Origin: Flavobacteriaceae bacterium
GTDB lineage: Bacteria > Bacteroidota > Bacteroidia > Flavobacteriales > Flavobacteriaceae
Length of the DNA: 5,144 nt
Direction: 5' to 3'
NCBI GenBank assembly: GCA_949507465.1
Contig: CATEMS010000029.1
Coordinates: 1 to 5,144, forward strand
Made by a program: the position numbers and the translations under genes. A model generated the notes under the pieces. The model had not been told where the DNA came from and did no database searches. It saw nothing but the letters and a program-made list of their open reading frames with translations. Shown piece after piece: positions 1-5,144 of the stretch; the stretch's first letter is position 1, and every line of letters begins with the position of its first letter.

Positions 1-72
1 AAAAAAATAATTTTGCTAGAGCTTGTCAAAAGAATTTACTGCAAATTTTAACAAAGATGTAAACAAGATTGT

Positions 73-1671
73 TTATTGTAAATAAATAACCAAAAACTTT
101 CCTTCAAGAGGTTTCAAATTCTTTTTTATGACAGGTATTAAACCGATTCCGTGTTCTAGATAAAATTCAGAAAAATTTGTAATTCTCTCTTGCAGGTTTC
201 CATCAGGAAACATCTCGCTTCGCAAAGAAATCAATCTGGTTAATTGATCCTTATGTTTCCTTTTTTGGGCTTTTAAAAGACGTTTCTCTAAATGCTTCAA
301 ACCATTGTTTTGCTTTTTTTGTTGAGCTGCAACCGCTCCTAAAAAGGAGGCATCGGTCTTTTCGGCTATGGCATAGAGTTGCTCAAATTGCTTTTCAAGA
401 AACTTTTTCTGGGAAGAGAAATCAATGGAGATGTTTGAAACCCTATGGACAAACCAAGTGCGCAAGGCTGTGTCTTTTTTGAATATATCTTGGATGGATA
501 CATCAAGTTTTTTCAATCTTTGATTTAATTTTGAATTGCAAATAATGGCACTATTACGGAGCAGTAAAACAGGAAATACAACTCCAACAGACTCAAAATA
601 ATCTTTCAGCTGAAACCAATAAGACAGTTCTGCTCCCCCACCAACATAACATATATTTGGTAAAATAACTTCTTGATACAATGGGCGTAGCAAAGCATTA
701 GGAGAAAACCGCTGTGGATAATTTGATACCTGATCTTGCATCTGTGTTTTAGAAAAAACCAAAGGTGTATTGTTTATCAGGAACATTCCATCCTTCTCAA
801 CAATGCGCTCTCTTATCCCATCTTTAATGTAAAACAAATTAATCTCTCTAGGATGTACCTGCTGGGAATACCCAGCAGAGACTAACCTCTGGGTAGTTTT
901 GGTGATTTCTTTATAGCCTTTTTTAGCAAATAACTCCTGTTGGGTATAAGAGGTAAACTGTTTTTTAAACTCATGGTCATCACCATCCAAAACAACTATA
1001 CCATAGCTGCCAAAAAGGACATTTGTGATATACCTAGTTGCTTGGGCCAAAGTGTCATGTTGTGTGTACGCAGTTTGAAAAAGATCTAGCAAATACATGC
1101 CATTTGAGGTGTGACCAAATTCAGTTTTTAAAACCCCAACCAACTCCTGTACAGCCTTTGTAGAAAACCTACCCACAGGGCCACTCTGTGTGGTATCCCA
1201 TTTTATTTTTTTTCCTTTAAAATTAAATCCATTAATTTCTTCAAAATCATGATCTTCAGTAGCCATCCAAAATAAGGGTACAAAACTATTTTCTGGATAC
1301 TTTTTGGTGAGTTGTTCTGTGAGGTTGATTACTGAGAGTATTTTATATACATAATACATCGGGCCGGTAAACAAATTTAGCTGATGGCCAGTAGTGATTG
1401 TAAACACTGAGCTTTTGGACAAGGCTTTGATATTATCTTGGGTCGCTTGCGTTATGTTTATGCCCTGATACTGTTTTTCAAGCTGGGATACCAAAACACT
1501 TCTTCCTTTCTGGGAAAAGTGTTTTTGTTTTTCTTCTAATTGGTCTTTCATACCCTCAAGGGTTGGGAATTTTCCATAGAAAGACCCCAGCGATGTATCT
1601 TGTTTAAGATAATCAATCATTGTCTTTGAGAAATAACCTGTTTTTGAATACGAAATAGAAGCTGATGACAT
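73..1671 (-). CDS. bshC: Putative cysteine ligase BshC of bacillithiol biosynthesis
   Basis: The 532-residue product is recognised as BshC, the cytosolic enzyme proposed to join cysteine to glucosaminyl-malate in the last step of bacillithiol synthesis. Visible hallmarks are the N-terminal ISYSKTGYFSK segment; a TGHQLNLFTGP block (residues about 94-104, His96), the nucleotidyltransferase-like motif of the Rossmann core; FWMATEDHDFEE (about 134-145); and FSPNALLRPLYQE with a GGGAELSYW stretch (about 322-352). A Lys/Gln/Glu-rich helical region (about 416-490) fits the coiled-coil arm of this family. Length is normal and the frame is intact. The frame extends nine codons upstream to a TTG at 1698, but I chose the ATG at 1671 because the family begins near the ISYSKTGY segment. 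The gene stands alone, divergent from the peptidase gene; no bshA or bshB is present. Family knowledge: the pathway role is genetically supported, while in vitro activity of BshC has been hard to show. The assignment is confident; the substrate is inferred. Confidence 0.95.
   Translation of the reverse strand: MSSASISYSKTGYFSKTMIDYLKQDTSLGSFYGKFPTLEGMKDQLEEKQKHFSQKGRSVLVSQLEKQYQGINITQATQDNIKALSKSSVFTITTGHQLNLFTGPMYYVYKILSVINLTEQLTKKYPENSFVPLFWMATEDHDFEEINGFNFKGKKIKWDTTQSGPVGRFSTKAVQELVGVLKTEFGHTSNGMYLLDLFQTAYTQHDTLAQATRYITNVLFGSYGIVVLDGDDHEFKKQFTSYTQQELFAKKGYKEITKTTQRLVSAGYSQQVHPREINLFYIKDGIRERIVEKDGMFLINNTPLVFSKTQMQDQVSNYPQRFSPNALLRPLYQEVILPNICYVGGGAELSYWFQLKDYFESVGVVFPVLLLRNSAIICNSKLNQRLKKLDVSIQDIFKKDTALRTWFVHRVSNISIDFSSQKKFLEKQFEQLYAIAEKTDASFLGAVAAQQKKQNNGLKHLEKRLLKAQKRKHKDQLTRLISLRSEMFPDGNLQERITNFSEFYLEHGIGLIPVIKKNLKPLEGKFLVIYLQ
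859..878. repeat. Perfect GC-rich inverted repeat inside bshC
   Basis: CTGCTGGG (859-866) and CCCAGCAG (871-878) are exact reverse complements separated by the four bases AATA. This would give an 8-bp stem with six G-C pairs and a tetraloop in the bshC mRNA, much more stable than its A+T-rich surroundings. It falls in codons for Ser265 to Gln271 of the product (SAGYSQQ). No U-run follows on the minus strand, so it is not an intrinsic terminator. The structure is seen directly; any function is unknown and chance is possible. Confidence 0.6.
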
Positions 1672-1675
1672 AAAA

Positions 1676-1683
1676 CAAAAATA
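1676..1683 (-). promoter_or_regulatory. Possible -7 element immediately before bshC
   Basis: Read on the minus strand, TATTTTTG matches the Bacteroidota -7 consensus TAnnTTTG at every fixed position. It ends only four bases before the chosen bshC ATG, so transcription from it would start at or just inside the start codon and give a nearly leaderless mRNA. No TTG lies at the expected 17-23 base distance upstream; the nearest is 12 bases away. In A+T-rich DNA such a match may be chance, so this is weak. No better bshC promoter was found in the intergenic region. Confidence 0.2.
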
Positions 1684-1703
1684 CCCTTTAATTAACAACT
1701 AGC

Positions 1704-1719
1704 ATTTCTGAAAAGAAAT
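1704..1719. repeat. Short inverted repeat upstream of bshC
   Basis: ATTTCT (1704-1709) and AGAAAT (1714-1719) are exact reverse complements around a 4-base loop, 33-48 bases upstream of the bshC start. The stem is only 6 bp and A+T-rich. It could be a weak hairpin in a bshC leader or half of a protein-binding site, but a repeat this short is expected by chance in such DNA. Confidence 0.25.
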
Positions 1720-1768
1720 TTTTAAAATAATTAACAATGAAACTGCCCTATTGTATTGACTAAATATT

Positions 1769-1796
1769 TTGATAAGCACCTGTTTTATTAAATTTC
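1769..1796 (+). promoter_or_regulatory. Candidate Bacteroidota-type promoter for the M14 peptidase gene
   Basis: A TTG at 1769-1771 (inside TTTTG) is followed after 17 bases by TAAATTTC at 1789-1796. This matches the Bacteroidota pattern of a -33 TTG and a -7 TAnnTTTG with 17-23 bases between, except that the last base is C rather than G. Transcription would begin near 1801, giving a leader of about 35 bases before the ATG at 1836. The placement suits the gene, but the elements are short and the region is A+T-rich, so this is a prediction only. Confidence 0.4.
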
Positions 1797-1819
1797 AGGG
1801 TATATTAGCATTTGAAATT
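1791..1819. repeat. Inverted repeat overlapping the peptidase promoter and leader
   Basis: AATTTCA (1791-1797) and TGAAATT (1813-1819) are exact reverse complements, with centres 22 bases apart. The left arm overlaps the candidate -7 element and the right arm lies just before the ATG at 1836. A spacing of about two helical turns would suit a dimeric DNA-binding protein. Alternatively it may fold as a weak hairpin if transcription starts upstream. Only 7 bp and A+T-rich, so chance is a real possibility. Confidence 0.3.
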
Positions 1820-1835
1820 ATTACACCAAAAAAAG

Positions 1836-4310
1836 ATGAAAAACGTAATTATTACTCTTGTACTTTTTGTAAATACTTTGGGATATGGACAGCTTCAATC
1901 TCCAAGTGAATTTTTAGGCTACACTATTGGTACGCAATTCACACGTCATGCAGATGTGGTAGATTATTTTGAGCATGTAGCACAACATAGCGATATGGTT
2001 CAATACAAAGCCTACGGAAAAACCAATGAAAGACGCACCTTAACTTACGCAGTAGTGTCTAGTGCACAAAACATTGAAAACGCAGAACAAATACGACTTG
2101 ATAATTTGAAAAATGCTGGCATATTAAAAGGAGAGGCAACCCCCTCAAAAGCAATTGTCTGGCTAAGTTATAATGTACATGGTAATGAAGCATCAAGTAC
2201 AGAGGCAGCGATGACCACTGTATATGATTTAATAACTAAAAAGCAACAATGGCTAGAAAACACCATAGTGATTATAGATCCATGTGTAAACCCAGATGGT
2301 AGAGACAGATATGCAAATTGGTATAACCAAGTAAAATCTACTCCTTATAACGCTATTCAAGACGCAGATGAGCATAACGAACCTTGGCCTGGTGGAAGAC
2401 CTAACCATTATCTATTTGACCTCAACCGAGATTGGGCTTGGGCCACGCAAGTAGAAACGCAACAACGTTTAAAAATTTACAATAAATGGATGCCTCATAT
2501 CCATGTCGATTTTCATGAACAGGGCATCAACGAGCCCTATTATTTTGCACCAGCTGCAGAACCATTTCATGAGGTAATTAGTGATTTTCAACGTGATTTT
2601 CAGACACAAATTGGTAAAAATCATGCCAGATATTTTGACAAAGAAGGCTGGTTGTTTTTTACCAGAGAGCGCTTTGATTTATTATACCCTAGTTATGGAG
2701 ATACCTATCCAACATTTATGGGTGCCATAGGCATGACCTACGAACAGGCCGGGCATGGCCGGGCTGGATTAGGAATTAACACAGACGAAGGATACGAGTT
2801 AACCCTTGTTGATCGTGTGGCACATCATACCACAACAGGAATATCTACCGTTGAAATGGGTAGTAAAAATGCCGTAGTATTAAACACAGAATTTAAAAAA
2901 TTCTTTACCAACAATGCCCTTACTTATAAAAGTTACGTGCTGCAGGGACATCCAGATAAAATTGGACAACTCACACAATTACTTGACAAACATGAGATTA
3001 GCTACGGATATGGCGGGCAAGGAAGTGTTTCTGGGTATCATTACACAACCGCAAAAAAAGGCTCCATGAGCACAAGTGGGGCGTTGGTAGTTAGCACCAA
3101 TCAAGCAAAAGGAAAAATGATTAAAGTTTTGTTTGAACCAGATGCAAAACTGGAGGAACCCTTGACCTATGATATCACAGCATGGAGTATTCCTTACGCT
3201 TATGGTTTGGAAGCTATTGCTTCAAAAACGTTGGTGAATGCAACCCAGAGCAAAACGCTAAGCAATATAGAAAATACCAATACAACAGCCGCCGGGTTTA
3301 TCGCATCCTGGGATACCATCAAAGATGCACGTTTTTTAGCAGCTCTTTTACAGCAAAATATGAAGGTGCGTTTTACAGAGAAAAAACTTCGCTTTGGTGG
3401 AGAAAATTTTGACAGAGGTAGTCTAGTGATTACAAAAAGTGACAACAAAGGCAACCCCAACTTCTACCAAGAATTAAATAAAATTGCCAATGAGCATAGC
3501 CGCATTTTATTTGCATCTAAAACCACTTTTGGTGACACAAGAACAGACATGGGATCTCCTGATATTAAAATAATTAATGCTCCAAAAATTGCTCTTTTAA
3601 AAGGTGAGGGAGTATCTTCTTTGAGTTATGGGTCCCTATGGCATTTCTTTGAAAAACAATTACACTACCCTGTAACACACATAGGGACACAAAGCTTGTC
3701 TTCTAGACTAGCCAGATATAATGTTTTGGTATTACCTGAGGGACGTTACAATAAGTTACTTGGGGAGCAGCAAATTGGAGATTTGAAAAAATGGATTGCT
3801 AATGGTGGAAAAGTAATTGCTATAGGAGGTGCCACTCGAAGCTTTTTAGACAAAAAAGGATTTGATTTAAAAAACAATGAACAAGATCAAACAGAAGATT
3901 CGCAAAGCAAAACAATCTTGACTCCTTATGATCAGCGCGAGAGTGAAAGTGTAACTAATTTTATAACCGGAAGCATTTATAAAATATCAATAGATGCTTC
4001 ACATCCTTTGGCCTTTGGATATGGAGATACTTATTTTTCACTAAAACAAGGCAGTACATCTTACCAGTTTATGGAACAGGGGTATAACGTAGGATATATC
4101 GATGGAGACGCAACAAGTGTTTCCGGTTTTTCTGGTGAGAAAGCAAAAGAAAAACTAAAAAACTCAATGATTTTTGGAGAGGCTAGAATGGGCTCTGGAA
4201 GCGTTGTTTATCTTGTAGATGATGTGCTCTTTAGGTCTTTTTGGGAACAAGGAAAACTATTTTTTGCCAATGCACTATTTTTTGTAAACAATAACAAATT
4301 CACCCTTTGA
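1836..4310 (+). CDS. Secreted M14-family zinc carboxypeptidase-like protein with C-terminal GATase1-like domain
   Basis: The 824-residue protein is predicted to be a zinc metallopeptidase exported across the inner membrane. Residues 1-18 form a signal peptide (MKN, a hydrophobic run, likely cleavage before Gln19); no lipobox or type IX sorting tail is seen, so a soluble periplasmic location is likely. The M14 domain (about 40-340) keeps the expected residues: His115 and Glu118 in HGNE and His227 in DFHEQG as zinc ligands, Asn197-Arg198 in DLNRDW for the substrate carboxylate, and Glu303 in TYEQAG as catalytic base. Residues about 579-820 resemble a class I glutamine amidotransferase fold (KIALLKGEG, LPEGRY, WIANGGKVIAIGG). 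The protein's only cysteine is Cys150, so that domain has no cysteine nucleophile. The frame begins eight codons earlier at a TTG (1812), but the A-rich stretch before the ATG at 1836 and the signal peptide favour the ATG. It probably trims peptides; the exact substrate cannot be told, and other M14 activities such as amidase are possible. Confidence 0.9.
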   Translation: MKNVIITLVLFVNTLGYGQLQSPSEFLGYTIGTQFTRHADVVDYFEHVAQHSDMVQYKAYGKTNERRTLTYAVVSSAQNIENAEQIRLDNLKNAGILKGEATPSKAIVWLSYNVHGNEASSTEAAMTTVYDLITKKQQWLENTIVIIDPCVNPDGRDRYANWYNQVKSTPYNAIQDADEHNEPWPGGRPNHYLFDLNRDWAWATQVETQQRLKIYNKWMPHIHVDFHEQGINEPYYFAPAAEPFHEVISDFQRDFQTQIGKNHARYFDKEGWLFFTRERFDLLYPSYGDTYPTFMGAIGMTYEQAGHGRAGLGINTDEGYELTLVDRVAHHTTTGISTVEMGSKNAVVLNTEFKKFFTNNALTYKSYVLQGHPDKIGQLTQLLDKHEISYGYGGQGSVSGYHYTTAKKGSMSTSGALVVSTNQAKGKMIKVLFEPDAKLEEPLTYDITAWSIPYAYGLEAIASKTLVNATQSKTLSNIENTNTTAAGFIASWDTIKDARFLAALLQQNMKVRFTEKKLRFGGENFDRGSLVITKSDNKGNPNFYQELNKIANEHSRILFASKTTFGDTRTDMGSPDIKIINAPKIALLKGEGVSSLSYGSLWHFFEKQLHYPVTHIGTQSLSSRLARYNVLVLPEGRYNKLLGEQQIGDLKKWIANGGKVIAIGGATRSFLDKKGFDLKNNEQDQTEDSQSKTILTPYDQRESESVTNFITGSIYKISIDASHPLAFGYGDTYFSLKQGSTSYQFMEQGYNVGYIDGDATSVSGFSGEKAKEKLKNSMIFGEARMGSGSVVYLVDDVLFRSFWEQGKLFFANALFFVNNNKFTL

Positions 4311-4346
4311 TACACTAAAAGAATAATAGTTCTTACAAGATGTACC

Positions 4347-5144
4347 TTATACTTTATTCTTTTCCTCAATCCATTTACTAAGGTATTTTGAAGCCTGTAA
4401 AGTGTGGTGTTGAAGAATTTGACCCATAAAATGTGTTTGTCTATGGAGGGTTAGGTTTAATTTTACATGTTCTAAGCGGGTCATAAACTCCTTTGAAATA
4501 ACCTTGCCATTAAAGTGTTGTTTTATGATTTTAGTACCTGCTTTAGCATTTTTATCCCATTTTAGTTTATCGGTATAGATGGCTACGCAAAGCGTTGCAT
4601 AGTCCTCAGGTGTATCTGCAATACTATTTGAATCTATGATGCCTGCGTTCATCCCCTCAGCTCCTATAGAGGTAGTAACCCAGGGAGTACCATGTAGCAT
4701 AGCATCAAGCAATTTTCCTTTTAATCCAGCTCCATAGCGTAAGGGTGCTAAGCATACTCTGGCTTTTTGCATTACATTTGCTACAGAGTCTGCCCACCCC
4801 ATAATATAAAAACCTTGCTTTTGGTTGTGCAGTTCTAAAATGTGCTTGGGCGCATAATTTCCATAAATATGCAACTGTGCCTGGGGCAACTGCTTTTTTA
4901 TCAGTGGCCAAATCTCTTTTTTCAAATACAACACGCTATCTACATTAGGGCCATGGAGTAGATTACCAATGGTCATAAAATTGGCTCTTTGCTCAAACAC
5001 AGGAAAATTATCAGAATCATGCAGCTTGGTAACCATAAAAGGAAGGTAGTATAGTATCTCTTTGGAAACAGCGAAGGTATCAGTGAGAAGCTCCATTTCA
5101 AACTCAGAAATTATCAAAGATAGATCACACCTTAAAATACTCGC
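4347..5144 (-). CDS. Glycosyltransferase, GT4-like, 5' end missing at window edge
   Basis: The C-terminal 265 residues of a glycosyltransferase are present; the frame is open to the last base, so the start lies beyond 5144. A TTG at 5117 should not be taken as the start, because the preceding codons (ASILRCDLSL) join smoothly to the ISEFEMELL segment typical of these enzymes. In visible-residue numbering, the nucleotide-sugar-binding half shows FMTIGN (56-61), LHIYG (91-95), GFYIMGW (111-117), LAPLRYGAGLKGKLLDAM (132-149) and GTPWVTTSIGAEGM (152-165). The usual GT4 E-x7-E pair is not intact: the second acidic position is Asp in LLDAM and the first falls in the GAG segment, which I recall as common in this flavobacterial subgroup. 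It likely moves a sugar from a nucleotide sugar onto a glycan or lipid acceptor at the cytosolic face of the membrane; donor and acceptor are unknown. It lacks the BshA-type motif. It converges on the peptidase gene with a 36-bp gap. Confidence 0.85.
   Translation of the reverse strand, partial: ASILRCDLSLIISEFEMELLTDTFAVSKEILYYLPFMVTKLHDSDNFPVFEQRANFMTIGNLLHGPNVDSVLYLKKEIWPLIKKQLPQAQLHIYGNYAPKHILELHNQKQGFYIMGWADSVANVMQKARVCLAPLRYGAGLKGKLLDAMLHGTPWVTTSIGAEGMNAGIIDSNSIADTPEDYATLCVAIYTDKLKWDKNAKAGTKIIKQHFNGKVISKEFMTRLEHVKLNLTLHRQTHFMGQILQHHTLQASKYLSKWIEEKNKV

Noticed and set aside
1..72. Possible 3' end of a plus-strand gene entering from the left edge (an open frame to a TAA at 60-62, and another to a TAA at 49-51).
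   Set aside because: Fewer than 20 codons are visible in either frame and neither ending is recognisable, so coding cannot be told from intergenic sequence.
60..75. A+T-rich hairpin TAAACA / TGTTTA around the bshC stop codon, considered as a terminator.
   Set aside because: Six weak pairs (mostly A-T), no G-C-rich core and no U-tract after it on the minus strand.
2747..2764. Direct repeat GGCCGGGC separated by two bases, next to the catalytic Glu codon of the peptidase.
   Set aside because: It encodes the AGHGRAG stretch after the active-site Glu; repeated Ala-Gly codons explain it, and no larger repeat unit is present.
3182..3460. Overlapping open frames on both strands within the peptidase gene (76 and 86 codons).
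   Set aside because: They lie inside the conserved reading frame of the peptidase, have no recognisable domain or start context, and are best explained as shadow frames.
4319..4334. AAGAA / TTCTT hairpin in the convergent gap, considered as a bidirectional terminator.
   Set aside because: Only five pairs, almost all A-T, with no T-run following on either strand. Transcription of the two convergent genes must end somewhere near here, but no terminator can be supported.
4705..4911. A 68-codon minus-strand frame inside the glycosyltransferase gene.
   Set aside because: It overlaps, in another frame, the best-conserved motifs of the glycosyltransferase and has no independent support.
4347..5144. 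The glycosyltransferase as BshA, which would make a bacillithiol cluster with bshC.
   Set aside because: It lacks the EPFG-type motif expected in BshA and instead carries the RYGAGLKGK segment of a different glycosyltransferase group.

Overview
The window is low-GC DNA with three protein-coding genes, and it looks like the chromosome of a member of the Bacteroidota, most likely the Flavobacteriaceae. The basis is protein character: a BshC of the flavobacterial type, a large signal-peptide M14 peptidase with a C-terminal glutamine-amidotransferase-like domain, and a glycosyltransferase of a sort common in flavobacteria. Start regions are A-rich without a convincing Shine-Dalgarno, and promoter-like elements fit the Bacteroidota -33/-7 pattern rather than a classical -35/-10. 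Family assignment rests on recalled motifs; no search was run.

Layout: positions 1-72 hold no supported gene. From 73 to 1671 on the minus strand is bshC, the proposed cysteine-adding enzyme of bacillithiol biosynthesis. A 164-bp divergent intergenic region (1672-1835) follows, with a plausible promoter for the rightward gene and two small inverted repeats. From 1836 to 4310 on the plus strand is a secreted M14-family zinc peptidase of 824 residues with all expected metal-binding and catalytic residues. After a 36-bp convergent gap, a glycosyltransferase (4347-5144, minus strand) runs off the right edge, so its N-terminal part is missing.

The three genes do not form one operon: the first two diverge and the last two converge. 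A functional link is not evident. bshC concerns a cytosolic low-molecular-weight thiol, the peptidase acts outside the inner membrane, and the glycosyltransferase probably works on a surface or secondary glycan. It is not BshA, so the window does not hold a bacillithiol gene cluster.

I see no mobile element, CRISPR array, RNA gene or phage signature. This is an ordinary chromosomal region. The items most worth a second look are a strong intragenic hairpin in bshC, the cysteine-free amidotransferase-like domain on the peptidase, and the architecture of the divergent promoter region.
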